This document shows, piece after piece, positions 43,301 to 51,783 of a stretch of 64,000 nt of DNA (positions are counted from its first letter, which is position 1; the number at the start of each line of letters is the position of its first letter). The stretch lies in contig JABTUF010000001.1 of the NCBI GenBank assembly GCA_015075645.1, positions 682,001 to 746,000 on the forward strand, written 5' to 3'. Both the position numbers and the translations under genes were made by a program. The notes under the pieces were generated by a model, which saw nothing but the letters and a program-made list of their open reading frames with translations, was not told where the DNA came from and did not search any database. This DNA is from Burkholderiales bacterium. GTDB lineage: Bacteria > Pseudomonadota > Gammaproteobacteria > Burkholderiales > Casimicrobiaceae.

Positions 43301-46206
43301 AGGAGCGACAGCTCGTGGTCGAGCCGCGCCAGGTGCTCCTCGGATTCGTCGACGAGGATCCGGTGGAGCGGCGCGGCGATGCGCACGCCGCCGACGTCGA
43401 TCTCCTCGACCAACGGTTCGGCCGGCGGTTCGACGGCCGGCGCAGCGTGCGCCTCGTCCTCGACAGGTGAGGCGTGCGCCTCGTCCTCGACAGGCGCGAC
43501 GTGCGTCTCGTCCTCGACAGGCGGGGCGTGCGTCTCGTCCTCGAAGGGAACAGCGTGCGTATTGTCGGCGACGAGTTTCAGCACCGGCGGTCCGGGCGCG
43601 CGATCCGGCGCCTGCGAGTCGTCGCCGTCGATCACGTCGATCCGGACCGGCGTCGCGGCCACTCCCAGCTCCGGCAGCTCGATCAGGTCGGCTTCGGGCG
43701 GGGAGTCGGCCGCGGCTTCAAGAGGGGGCGGGGGCTCCTCGAACGAGGGCACCGCGATGTCGATCACTTCGGCGACGGGCGGTGCGGGGGCGGCAGCCCC
43801 GCCCGACGGGAATCCCGCCTCGACCGCGGCGATCGCGGCCCGCAGCGCCGACGGATCGGCGGACACGCGGCCCTTCGACGAGAGCTCGCCCACCCAGACA
43901 CGGAACGACGCCTGCGCGACGCGGATCAGCTCCCGCACCGGCAGGGTGACCGCTCGCTCCTCGTCGAGCAGGCGGTTGTGGACCCGTTCGACCTCCCACG
44001 CGAGTTCGCCGAGATCCTCGAGGCCCACCATGCGACCGGAGCCCTTCAGCGTGTGGAAGCCGCGACGCGCGGTCCGCAGGGCCTCGCGGTCGCCGGGGTT
44101 CTCGTCGAGCGCGCGCAACTGGTCGCCGATCGAATCGAGCACCTCCGTAGCTTCGGTCAGGTAGATGTCGAGGAGTTCGGCGTCGAGCCCCTTGGCGTCG
44201 GTGTCGAGCAGTCGCCGCGTTTCCTCCGAGATCTCCGGTGCCGGAGCGGCGCCGGTGTCCGCGATCGCCGCGGCGGTTTCCGCCAGTGCCGCGACCGAGC
44301 CGCCCTCGAGTTCGCGGAGTGCGTCGCCGGCCTGCGCGACCAGTTCGCGGTCGCCGATGAGCTCCGCGTCGTCGCGCAGCCCCGCGAGCTTCACCCGCAA
44401 CGCCTCGCGTGTCGCCGGGTCGGACGGCGCGCGCCGCGCTTCCTCGACCAGCGCCGGGAGCATCCCGCGCAGCCGCGCCACCGCCACCTCGACCGATTCG
44501 CCGTCCTCGACCTTCGGCGCGCTCGCCTGGCCGAGCCGCTTCGCGATCAGCGGGGCGATCAGTCGATCCCGGTCGGGCCGCTGCTGCTCGACCGCCTCGA
44601 CGTAGAACCCGAGGCCGGAGAGCGCCTCGGCGAGACTTTCGAGATCCTCGTTGCCGACCGGTGTCTCGGGATTCGCGTAGTGCTCGATCTGCTGCTGGCA
44701 CGAGGCGAGGAGCCGTTCGGCCTCGTCGAGCCCGAGGATCGTGAGCGCGCCGCGGACCTGCTGGCAGTCCTTGGTGAGCAATGCGAGATCCGCGCGCTTG
44801 CCGTTGTCGCGGAAGAACGCATCGAGCACCTGCTCCATGTGCCTCAGGTTGGCCTGGATCTCGCGGCCGACCTGCGCGACCAGGACGCGTTCCTGCGCGC
44901 GCTTGCTCATCTCGTCGAGCGCGGGGGCGGCCACCGCGTGTCCGGTGCGTCCGGAGCGCGCCGTGTCGAGCCGCGCGACCATCGCGTCGACCTGCTTCGG
45001 GAAATCGGGCGCGAGCGTCGAGTAGTTCTCGAACGCGCTCTCGGCGAGGAGCAGCGCGGTCGCGTACTCCATCGCGAGCATCTCGGACACGCCTGCGGTC
45101 GGCATCCGGTCGAGCCGCTCGACGAGCGTCGAGGTGAGGCGCATCAGCGCGCCGTGCTTCACCTCGGCGGCCTTGGTGTGCACCGAGGCGAGCGTCGCCT
45201 TGAGCTTGGGCAGGTTCTCCGCGCGGCCGGAGGCGAACTTGAGCCAGGCGTCCTTGGCCGTGGCGAGTTGCTCGCGCGCCTCGCGCAGGATCGGCTGGAT
45301 GCGAACGAGGTCGGCGTTGAGCGCTTCCGCCGTCGGAATCAGCCCCGAGAGCCTGAACGCGCGCTGCACGGCCTGGACCTGCGGACCCACCGGCGCGCTG
45401 ATCGCGACGTAGTAGAGCACCTCGCGCCGCAGGCGATCGGCCGCCTTCGCGCTGCCCTCGACGACGCGGCGGATCTGCAGGTCGACCCGCGCCGCGAGCT
45501 GCTTCACGCCGAAACCGGGCTCGATCCCCTTGCCGGTGATCGACTCGAACAGGGCGCCGACGGTCCACCAGAACGTCCGCAGACTTCCATGCGTCGTCGC
45601 GTCCTCGATGGCGACGACCGCTTCGCGCATCGTCGTCGCGCCCGCCGCGTCTCCGCGCAGCCACGAGAGAAGGCCGCGCTGGTAGGCGCGCCGCTGCTTG
45701 ACGAGGTAGGACGGCAACCGGTTCGCGGGAATCGTTTCGCGCGGCGGGATCTTCGGCGCGCGCGGCGCGAGATCCGGATAGAAGAGCTCGGTCGGCGACG
45801 CCGCCTTGATCCCGCGGGCGAGCTGCATCGCTTCGTACTCGGGATAAAGCTTGAGGGGAACCGGCGCGACGCCCTTGACGAGCTCGTCGAGGAAGATGCG
45901 AAGCTTGCGGCAGGCGCGATCGACCACGTCGACCGCCGCCGGCTGCCGGTCGCGCGGCATCGACTCGAGTTCGGCGAGCTGGCGTTCCAGTTCGTCGGTG
46001 TAGGCGACGACCGCGTCGAGCCCGACCATCTGGATCGCGCCGGCCGCCTGGTGGACCTGCGTGCGCGCCTGGCGGAGCGCGGACGCGTCGTCGGGATGCG
46101 CGCGGTAGGTCGAAAGCGCGTCGAGCCCCCGCGCGATCGCCTGGTCGATCTCGCCTTGCACCCAGGACAGCGGTCCCAGGTCGTAGTCGGGAGCGGATTC
46201 CGTCAT
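40381..46206 (-). CDS. pilL: Hybrid chemosensory histidine kinase PilL/ChpA
   Basis: A 1941-residue CheA-type kinase of the Pil-Chp system controlling type IV pili and twitching. The first about 630 residues are FimL-like, with a decayed Hpt site (His52 without the Lys, HQAAG) and a Gln-substituted one near residue 480. Intact Hpt domains follow at His718 (HTLKGSGRM) and His1187 (HTFKGSARM); His986 has Cys in place of Lys (HTLCGI). An acidic linker at about residues 885-920 holds four 9-residue repeats (VEDETHVAP type). Then come dimerisation, an ATPase domain (RNALDHGLEPRDVR, about 1530), a CheW-like domain and a C-terminal receiver with phospho-acceptor Asp1871. The start codon directly follows a heptamer array and has no Shine-Dalgarno. 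Confidence 0.95.
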   Translation of the reverse strand: MTESAPDYDLGPLSWVQGEIDQAIARGLDALSTYRAHPDDASALRQARTQVHQAAGAIQMVGLDAVVAYTDELERQLAELESMPRDRQPAAVDVVDRACRKLRIFLDELVKGVAPVPLKLYPEYEAMQLARGIKAASPTELFYPDLAPRAPKIPPRETIPANRLPSYLVKQRRAYQRGLLSWLRGDAAGATTMREAVVAIEDATTHGSLRTFWWTVGALFESITGKGIEPGFGVKQLAARVDLQIRRVVEGSAKAADRLRREVLYYVAISAPVGPQVQAVQRAFRLSGLIPTAEALNADLVRIQPILREAREQLATAKDAWLKFASGRAENLPKLKATLASVHTKAAEVKHGALMRLTSTLVERLDRMPTAGVSEMLAMEYATALLLAESAFENYSTLAPDFPKQVDAMVARLDTARSGRTGHAVAAPALDEMSKRAQERVLVAQVGREIQANLRHMEQVLDAFFRDNGKRADLALLTKDCQQVRGALTILGLDEAERLLASCQQQIEHYANPETPVGNEDLESLAEALSGLGFYVEAVEQQRPDRDRLIAPLIAKRLGQASAPKVEDGESVEVAVARLRGMLPALVEEARRAPSDPATREALRVKLAGLRDDAELIGDRELVAQAGDALRELEGGSVAALAETAAAIADTGAAPAPEISEETRRLLDTDAKGLDAELLDIYLTEATEVLDSIGDQLRALDENPGDREALRTARRGFHTLKGSGRMVGLEDLGELAWEVERVHNRLLDEERAVTLPVRELIRVAQASFRVWVGELSSKGRVSADPSALRAAIAAVEAGFPSGGAAAPAPPVAEVIDIAVPSFEEPPPPLEAAADSPPEADLIELPELGVAATPVRIDVIDGDDSQAPDRAPGPPVLKLVADNTHAVPFEDETHAPPVEDETHVAPVEDEAHASPVEDEAHAAPAVEPPAEPLVEEIDVGGVRIAAPLHRILVDESEEHLARLDHELSLLQFDPGAVPSSAMIRAAHTLCGIHRTSGFPLIAGLAKTLELSLAALEQTGPPLPSAAQPAIARGVAALRALASRVKAGEGFDRFDGEECALADAELDALRRELASAEPEDIESLAERAEDAADDTDGPAPTETVLAEVVPFAPVQPPAAVAVVPLPDVVVPAAYVDPLEGVRDVVDDTVLPIFIEEADVLFPQAGEQVRAWRRAPSDRAAPAELRRVLHTFKGSARMAGAMRLGELAHRMEARLGPHEEPPAGAPALFEALDADLDDIAFLLDGLRVGRRNLELPWVAQAKAAAAPAPVEDEIPPAPETSSAAPLSAAEVVEPPAIEAAAIVAPELPFVPAAATAPASPATPAPTTAVAHDTPDTESAARAMLRVRADLIDRLANEAGEVAIARARVEGELRALKSNLLELTGSVIRLRGQVREIEIQAESQIQSRMSAVQSVQEGFDPLEFDRYTRFQELTRSLAEGVNDVSTVQQSLLKNLDDADAALLAQARLSRDVQQRLFSIRTVPFGSLSERLYRILRATARELDKRANLEIVGAQTELDRSVLEKLVGPLEHLLRNALDHGLEPRDVRVAAGKRETGEITLTVRQAGNEVMIELDDDGRGIDLERVRQRAVEVGMVAPDAQPTEAQLVECIFRPGFTTTSKVTQISGRGVGMDVVRADIAALGGRVEVATRPGRGTTFTLYLPLTLAVAQTVLVRAGGRLWALPSPMVEQVQQVKPEALLQLYIAREIEWQGRRYPFHYLPRLLGDAAHNPESARHNPVLLLRSGQTRAAIHVDEMAGNQEVVVKNIGPQLARVSGIAGATVLGNGEIVLIINPVALAQRADVERFEPNAETRVVRSVAPVAPSRPLVMIVDDSLTVRKITSRLLQREGFDVVTAKDGIDALQVLGEQTPDVILLDIEMPRMDGFEFTRTIKADAKHQHVPIIMITSRTAEKHRNLARELGVDLYLGKPYQEEDLLKSLREMLELV

Positions 46207-46240
46207 CAGAAGACAGAAGTCAGAAGACAGAAGTCAGAAA
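46207..46240. repeat. Heptamer array against the pilL start codon
   Basis: Units CAGAAGA, CAGAAGT, CAGAAGA, CAGAAGT and CAGAAA, giving a perfect 14-bp higher-order period. On the pilL strand the sequence right before ATG is CTTCTGTCTTCTG, so the array takes the place of a ribosome-binding site. Confidence 0.85.
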
Positions 46241-46357
46241 GGCGCACATCCCACCTTCATCAGCATGAAGCGCGCCAGACGCAACCAACGGTCGCCCTCT
46301 CCTCCTCCTTTGTCCGTTGCCCCTTGCCGTTGCCCGGAAGGTCGAACCCGGCACTCG

Positions 46358-48565
46358 TTACACCTTGAATCCCGCGACCGACGACCGGAGTTCGGCGGCG
46401 AGCTTCGTCAACTGTCCGATCGACACGTTCGTCTGCTTGGTGCCCTCGGTCGTCTCCTCGGAGATCTTGAGGATGCCCTGCATGCCCCGCGTCACGTCCG
46501 ACACCGACGTCGACTGCATCTGCGTCTGCGCGGAGATCCGGCCGATCAGGTCGGCGAGTTCGCGCGACACGCGCTGGATCTCGGCGAGCGCCTGGCCGGC
46601 GGCGTCGGAGAGCTTCGTACCCTCGACCACGCCGACCGTCGACTTCTCCATCGCCGCCACCGCGTCCTGCGTGTCGGCCTGAATCGTCTTCACGATCGCC
46701 TCGATCTGCTTCGTCGCCTCGCCGGAGCGTTCGGCCAGCCGCTGCACTTCCTCGGCGACCACCGTGAACCCGCGGCCCGCCTCGCCGGCGGAGGCCGCCT
46801 GGATCGCGGCGTTCAACGCGAGCACGTTGGTCTGCTCGGTGATGTCCGAAATCAGCTCGACGATCTCGCCGATCTCGAGCGAGCTCTCGCCCAGACGCTT
46901 GATCCGCTTCGAGGTGTCCTGGATCTGCGTGCGGATCTCGTTCATGCCCGAGATCTGGTTCTGCACCGCGTGCCCGCCCTTCTCCGCGGCGCCGAGCGCG
47001 AGCTGCGCGACCTTCGCCGACTGCGACGCGTTCTGCGCGACCTCGTTGATCGACTGCGCCATCTGGAGCACCGAGGCCGAGGCCTGCTGGATCTCGCGGT
47101 TCTGGCGCTGCGACGCCTCGAACAGCCGGTTCGAGATCGACTGCGTCTCCTGCGTCGCGCGCGTCACCTGGTCGGTCGCCGAGTTGATGCCGCGCACCAG
47201 CGTGCGCAGCTCCTCGATCGTGAAGTTGATCGAGTCCGCGATCGCGCCGGTCACGTCCTCGGTCACCGACGCCTGGACCGTCAGGTCGCCGTCGGCGAGG
47301 TTGCCCATCTCGTTCAGCAGCCGCAGGATGGCCTCCTGGTTCCGCTTGTTCTCGGTCTCGCTGTCGAACGCCCGCAGTCGGGCGTCGTCGAGGAACACCT
47401 TGCCGAGCAGCACGAGGCAGGCGAGCGCGAGGAGCGCGAAGATGATCGCCGCCCACAGCGTGAACGTGCGGGTCAAGCCGCCGCCGCCCTCGAAGATGCC
47501 CGCGAGCTTCATCGAGTCGTTCAGCAGCGGATCGGCCTCGGCGTTGATCGAGCGCGCGGCCTGCTTCGCGATCGTCAGCCGCTGCATGTTCTGCAGGATC
47601 GCAGCCACACCCGCGTCGTACGCCGCGAACCGCTTCGCGAGCTCGGCGAGCGTGGCGCGCGCATCGTCGTTGCGTATCGCCTGGAGCTTCAGCGCGTCGC
47701 TGCCGCGCTGCAGGCCGTTCAGGATGTCGCGGAACACGCCGGTGTCCTTGCCCATCAGGAAGGCGACCTCGGGGTCGATTTCCTCTCCTGACGCGAGGGC
47801 GTTGGCGTTCTTCGCGATCCGCTGCGACAGCACCGCGAGCTGGTTGGCGTAGTCGACCTCGCGAAGCGACCCGCCGGCGGCGCCGATCTGCAGGGCGGCC
47901 TGCTGCGCGAGTTCGAGGAGCCCGGCGTTGGTCTGGTTGATCGCGTCGAGGCCCTTCGCGAGCGAGGTCAGGCTCTCCTGGTTCGCGACCAGGCGCTCCG
48001 CGGAGGCGTCGACCTTGTCCCAGCGGGCCTTGAGCCCGTTCAGCACGTCGATCGCCTGCAGGTCGGAGGCCGCATCGAGCGACACGCCGCGAATCGTTCC
48101 GCCGTTGATCAGCGTGTTGAGGTTGGTGCGGAAGCGCTCGCGGCTGTCGGCCACCGCGGGGAAGCCTGCCGCCTGGCCCTGCGACGCGAGCGCCGAGCCG
48201 CGCGCGAGGCGCTGCGAGAGCATCTGCATTTCGGTCGCGACCGACGCCGCGGTCGACGCCTGGGTCGACTGGCGGTTCTCGAGGAACACCATGAACGCCG
48301 CGAACACGAGGAACAGCGCGAGCAGCGTTCCGAGCACCTGGAACTGCTTCACCACCGCCATCGAACCGATGATCGGCAGCCGTCCCGGCACCTTCGGCGC
48401 CGCGGGCGCCGCGCGCACCTGGTCCATCACCGACGCGGATGCGAGCGGGTCGTAGCCGGTCTCGCCCTGGGCCGCCATCTTCACCTGCGTGGTCGGCAGG
48501 TCGAGGTCGTCGGCGGGCACCGCCGGGGGCTTCGCTCCGAACAGGCTGGGCATCTTGAACGCCAT
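46358..48565 (-). CDS. pilJ: Methyl-accepting chemoreceptor PilJ
   Basis: A 735-residue membrane receptor. After an about 80-residue N-terminus it has a first membrane helix ([19 protein letters not shown]), a periplasmic region with two PilJ-type helical sensor modules, and a second helix near residue 365 ([19 protein letters not shown]). A HAMP-like region and a signalling domain follow, with the conserved hairpin tip [21 protein letters not shown]. It passes surface/pilus signals to PilL through PilI. GGGAGG precedes the ATG at 48565 by 6 bp; an upstream in-frame ATG is rejected on that basis. It lies 46 bp after pilI. Confidence 0.95.
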   Translation of the reverse strand: MAFKMPSLFGAKPPAVPADDLDLPTTQVKMAAQGETGYDPLASASVMDQVRAAPAAPKVPGRLPIIGSMAVVKQFQVLGTLLALFLVFAAFMVFLENRQSTQASTAASVATEMQMLSQRLARGSALASQGQAAGFPAVADSRERFRTNLNTLINGGTIRGVSLDAASDLQAIDVLNGLKARWDKVDASAERLVANQESLTSLAKGLDAINQTNAGLLELAQQAALQIGAAGGSLREVDYANQLAVLSQRIAKNANALASGEEIDPEVAFLMGKDTGVFRDILNGLQRGSDALKLQAIRNDDARATLAELAKRFAAYDAGVAAILQNMQRLTIAKQAARSINAEADPLLNDSMKLAGIFEGGGGLTRTFTLWAAIIFALLALACLVLLGKVFLDDARLRAFDSETENKRNQEAILRLLNEMGNLADGDLTVQASVTEDVTGAIADSINFTIEELRTLVRGINSATDQVTRATQETQSISNRLFEASQRQNREIQQASASVLQMAQSINEVAQNASQSAKVAQLALGAAEKGGHAVQNQISGMNEIRTQIQDTSKRIKRLGESSLEIGEIVELISDITEQTNVLALNAAIQAASAGEAGRGFTVVAEEVQRLAERSGEATKQIEAIVKTIQADTQDAVAAMEKSTVGVVEGTKLSDAAGQALAEIQRVSRELADLIGRISAQTQMQSTSVSDVTRGMQGILKISEETTEGTKQTNVSIGQLTKLAAELRSSVAGFKV

Positions 48566-48610
48566 GAATCCTCCCGAATCTTTCGTCGCTCGCGGCGCGT
48601 CGCCCAAGCG

Positions 48611-49132
48611 TCAGGCACCGATCTGCAGGAATGCGTCGTCACGGGCGAGCCGCGACAGGTCGATCTCCTGCCACGCGTGCCCGTCGGCATCCATCCAGCG
48701 CTGCGCATACCACGCGGGCGCGCCTGCGGGTGACACCGACGGTGCGAGTTCGGCCAGGTTGCGCAGGCCGAGCACCCGCTCGACGACGATCCCCGCGTTG
48801 AGGTCGCCGGCGCGCGGCCCGAACAGGATGAGCCGCGCCTGGCCGAGCGCCCCCTCGCTCTCGCGCCCGAGGAAGCGCGCGAAGTCGACCACGCTGTAGA
48901 GGTTGCCGCGGACGTTGGCCACGCCCATGTGCCAGCGCCGGGTGTGCGGCACCGGCGTCACCGGCGGCAGCGCGACCACCTCGCCCGCGTCGGCGAGGCG
49001 CACGAGCCACCGGTCGCCGCCGCAGGCGAGTCCGAGACGCGAACTCTCGACCTGGGCGGCCGTCTTGCTGGCGAGCCGGGTCGCGAGTTCCTGCTGGAAC
49101 GAGCGCAGGTCGAGTTTCGCGGCGCGGGCCAT
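48611..49132 (-). CDS. pilI: CheW-like adaptor PilI
   Basis: A 173-residue coupling protein that links PilJ to PilL. The CheW fold shows GGDRWLVRLADAGEVVALPPVTPVPHT, WHMGVANVRGNLYSVVDFARFLG (the canonical VRGN/VVD motif) and ARLILFG. Length and context match PilI. It starts 16 bp after pilH and is in the same operon. Confidence 0.94.
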   Translation of the reverse strand: MARAAKLDLRSFQQELATRLASKTAAQVESSRLGLACGGDRWLVRLADAGEVVALPPVTPVPHTRRWHMGVANVRGNLYSVVDFARFLGRESEGALGQARLILFGPRAGDLNAGIVVERVLGLRNLAELAPSVSPAGAPAWYAQRWMDADGHAWQEIDLSRLARDDAFLQIGA

Positions 49133-49148
49133 GGCGTCGGGATCGGGT

Positions 49149-49514
49149 TCAGTCGATCGCGGCGATCTTCGCGAGCAGCTCGTCGCGGTTCACCGGCTTG
49201 ACCACGTAGTCGCGGGCGCCCTGGCGCATGCCCCAGATCTTGTCCGTCTCCTGGCTCTTCGACGTGCACAGGATGACCGGGATGGCGCGCGTGTCCGGGT
49301 CGCGCGAGATCGCGCGCGTGGCCTGGAAGCCGTTCAGGCCCGGCATCACGACGTCCATCAGGATCAGGTCGGGCTTCACCGACTTCGCCTTCTGGATCGC
49401 GTCCTCGCCGTTGTCGCTCGCGACGACCTCGTAGCCGGCCTTGGTGAGAAGGTCGTTCAGCACATGACGCTCGGTGGGCGAGTCGTCGACGATCAGGATC
49501 TTGCGAATCGGCAT
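49149..49514 (-). CDS. pilH: CheY-like response regulator PilH
   Basis: A single receiver domain of 121 residues: acidic pair IVDDSPTER at 8-16, phospho-acceptor Asp in LILMDVVMPG near residue 53, CTSKSQ, and the Lys in YVVKPVN. In Pseudomonas PilH it opposes PilG and affects pilus retraction or phosphate flow. The start is ATG 49514, matching the family start MPIRKILIVDDSPTER. It lies 38 bp after pilG. Confidence 0.95.
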   Translation of the reverse strand: MPIRKILIVDDSPTERHVLNDLLTKAGYEVVASDNGEDAIQKAKSVKPDLILMDVVMPGLNGFQATRAISRDPDTRAIPVILCTSKSQETDKIWGMRQGARDYVVKPVNRDELLAKIAAID

Positions 49515-49552
49515 GTTCGTGCGCTCGTGTCGCGAAGCCCGCACGCGTCCGG

Positions 49553-49951
49553 TCACGCGGTCGCGCGGTTCACGTGGGTGGCCACCGCTTTCAGCAGGCT
49601 CTCCTTCGTGAACGGCTTCGTCAGGTACTGGTCCGACCCGACCATCCGCCCGCGCGCCCGGTCGAAGAGTCCGTCCTTCGACGAGAGCATGACCACCGGC
49701 GTCGCCTGGAACCTCGCGTTCTTCTTGATGAGCGCGCAGGTCTGGTAGCCGTCCAGCCGCGGCATCATGATGTCGACGAACACGAGGTCGGGGTGGTGGT
49801 CGGCGATCTTCGCGAGCGCGTCGAACCCGTCCTCGGCCAGGATCACCGTGCATCCGGCCTGGAGCAGGAAGATCTCGGCGCTGCGGCGAATGGTGTTCGA
49901 ATCGTCGATCACCATCACCTTGACGCCCGACAATGCGCTGGAATCGCTCAA
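49553..49951 (-). CDS. pilG: CheY-like response regulator PilG
   Basis: A receiver domain of 132 residues: VIDDSNTIRRSAE, LVFVDIMMPRLDGYQTC, LSSKDGLFDRARGRMVGSDQYLTKPF, all close to PilG of Pseudomonas. It promotes pilus extension via PilB. No ATG fits; the TTG at 49951, preceded at once by GGGAGGGGG, gives the expected N-terminal length. A second TTG 18 bp further in is an alternative. It is the first gene of the pilGHIJL operon. Confidence 0.9.
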   Translation of the reverse strand: MSDSSALSGVKVMVIDDSNTIRRSAEIFLLQAGCTVILAEDGFDALAKIADHHPDLVFVDIMMPRLDGYQTCALIKKNARFQATPVVMLSSKDGLFDRARGRMVGSDQYLTKPFTKESLLKAVATHVNRATA

Positions 49952-50049
49952 ACCCCCTCCCGAACGGCCCGGACCCCCGGCGCCAAGGGCGCGCCAACGG
50001 GGGCGTGGTCGAGTCTGCCACGCCGGACCGGACCTGACCAGAGCATAAA

Positions 50050-50105
50050 GCTTGCCGGAATCGGCTTGGTCCGCGGGTTTTGCGCGGAATGCAACATCCC
50101 GGCAA
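50050..50105. other. Inverted repeat between ilvA and pilG
   Basis: Arms CTTGCCGG (50050-50057) and CCGGCAAG (50098-50105) enclose 40 bp. In the 232-bp gap between the ilvA stop and the pilG start this is the only structure I see. It could be a weak end signal for ilvA or part of the pil promoter region. Confidence 0.35.
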
Positions 50106-50183
50106 GTTTCATGCGGCGCCGCCTGACGCGTAGCGGCACAGGATGCCGAAATTGAGGCCGGGAACCGGGTCTCGGATTCGCGC

Positions 50184-51698
50184 CTATCGCCCGAGAAACA
50201 TGCGATAAGCCGGGTTGGCCGTCTCGTCGGCGTGGTCGTAGCCCAGCCGGGCGAGGAACGACCGGAACTCCGCCTTGTCCCGTGGCGGCACCTGCATGCC
50301 GACCAGCACGCGGCCGTAGTCGGCGCCGTGGTTGCGGTAGTGGAAGAGGCTGATGTTCCAGCCGGCACTCATGCTGTCGAGGAAGCGCATCAGCGCCCCG
50401 GGGCGCTCGGGGAACTCGAACCGGTAGAGGATCTCGTCCCGCGCCTGCGGGGCGTGCCCGCCGACCAGGTAGCGCACGTGCAGCTTCGCCATCTCGTTGT
50501 CCGAGAGGTCGACCGCGTCGATCCGGCGGCGCTTCAAGTCGGCGAGCAGGCGGTCCTTCTCGCGGCGGCCCGCGACCTCGACACCGACGAAGAGATGGGC
50601 CACGGAGGCGTCGGCATAGCGGTAGTTGAACTCGGTGACCGACCGGTTGCCGAGGACCCGGCAGAACTCGCGGAAGCTTCCCGGACGTTCCGGAATGGTC
50701 ACCGCGAGGACCGCTTCGCGGGCTTCACCCAGTTCGGCGCGTTCGGCGACGAAGCGGAGCCGATCGAAGTTCATGTTCGCACCGCAGGCGATCGCCACGT
50801 AAGTGCGGTCCTTCGTGCGGTGCTGCTCGACCCAGGCCTTGACGCCCGCGATCGCCAATGCGCCCGCCGGCTCGAGGATCGAGCGCGTGTCCTCGAAGAC
50901 GTCCTTCAGCGCCGCGCAGGTGGCGTCGGTGTCGACGCGCACGATGTCGTCGACGACTTCGCGCGCGAGGCGGAAGGTCTCCTTGCCCACGCGCTTCACC
51001 GCCACGCCGTCGGCGAAGAGACCGACGTGGGGCAGACTCACGCGCCGGCCGGCCTCGAGCGAGCGCGCCATCGCGTCGGAGTCCTCCGGCTGCACGCCGA
51101 CGATGCGGATGTCGGGCCGCACCCGCTTCACGTACGCGCCGATGCCGCCGATCAGCCCGCCCCCGCCGATCGCGACGAAGATCGCGTCGATCGGTCCCTG
51201 CTGCTGGCGCAGGATCTCCATTCCGATCGTGCCCTGGCCCGCGATCACGTCGGGGTCGTCGTAGGGGTGCACGAAGGTCGCGCCCGACCTGCGCTGCAAC
51301 TCGAGCGCGTGCTCGTAGGCGTCGCTGTAGGAATCGCCGTGCAGCACGACCTTCGCGCCGCGGGCCTCGACCGCCGCGATCTTGATCTGCGGCGTCGTGA
51401 CCGGCATCACGATCGTCGCCTCGCAGGAGAGGCGCTGAGCGGCGAGCGCGACGCCCTGCGCGTGGTTGCCCGCGGAGGCCGCGATCACGCCGCGCGCGCG
51501 GTCCGCGGCGGACAGGTGCGCCATCTTGTTGTAGGCGCCGCGCAGCTTGAACGAGAACACCGGCTGCTGGTCCTCGCGCTTCAGCAGCACGCGGTTGCCC
51601 AGGCGGTGCGACAACGTGGGAGCGAGGTCGAGCGGCGTCTCGACCGCCACGTCGTAGACCTTCGCGTTCAGGATCTTCTTCAGGTAATCGATCGCCAT
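50184..51698 (-). CDS. ilvA: Biosynthetic threonine deaminase
   Basis: The first enzyme of isoleucine synthesis, converting threonine to 2-oxobutyrate (504 residues). The PLP lysine is Lys51 in FSFKLRGAYNKM, and the phosphate loop is AIGGGGLIGG near residue 190. Two ACT-like regulatory modules (about 325-410 and 420-504; ITIPERPGSFREFCRVLGNRSVTEFNYR, FEFPERPGALMRFLD) provide isoleucine/valine control, distinguishing it from the shorter enzyme at 2412-3458. It is divergent from ppx. Confidence 0.96.
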   Translation of the reverse strand: MAIDYLKKILNAKVYDVAVETPLDLAPTLSHRLGNRVLLKREDQQPVFSFKLRGAYNKMAHLSAADRARGVIAASAGNHAQGVALAAQRLSCEATIVMPVTTPQIKIAAVEARGAKVVLHGDSYSDAYEHALELQRRSGATFVHPYDDPDVIAGQGTIGMEILRQQQGPIDAIFVAIGGGGLIGGIGAYVKRVRPDIRIVGVQPEDSDAMARSLEAGRRVSLPHVGLFADGVAVKRVGKETFRLAREVVDDIVRVDTDATCAALKDVFEDTRSILEPAGALAIAGVKAWVEQHRTKDRTYVAIACGANMNFDRLRFVAERAELGEAREAVLAVTIPERPGSFREFCRVLGNRSVTEFNYRYADASVAHLFVGVEVAGRREKDRLLADLKRRRIDAVDLSDNEMAKLHVRYLVGGHAPQARDEILYRFEFPERPGALMRFLDSMSAGWNISLFHYRNHGADYGRVLVGMQVPPRDKAEFRSFLARLGYDHADETANPAYRMFLGR

Positions 51699-51783
51699 GG
51701 CCGTGCATCCCGCGGATCGCCGAGGTTAGCACGCCGCACCGGGCGCCTCGCCCGCGCCGGCGCATCTGCTAGGCTTCGGCGCC

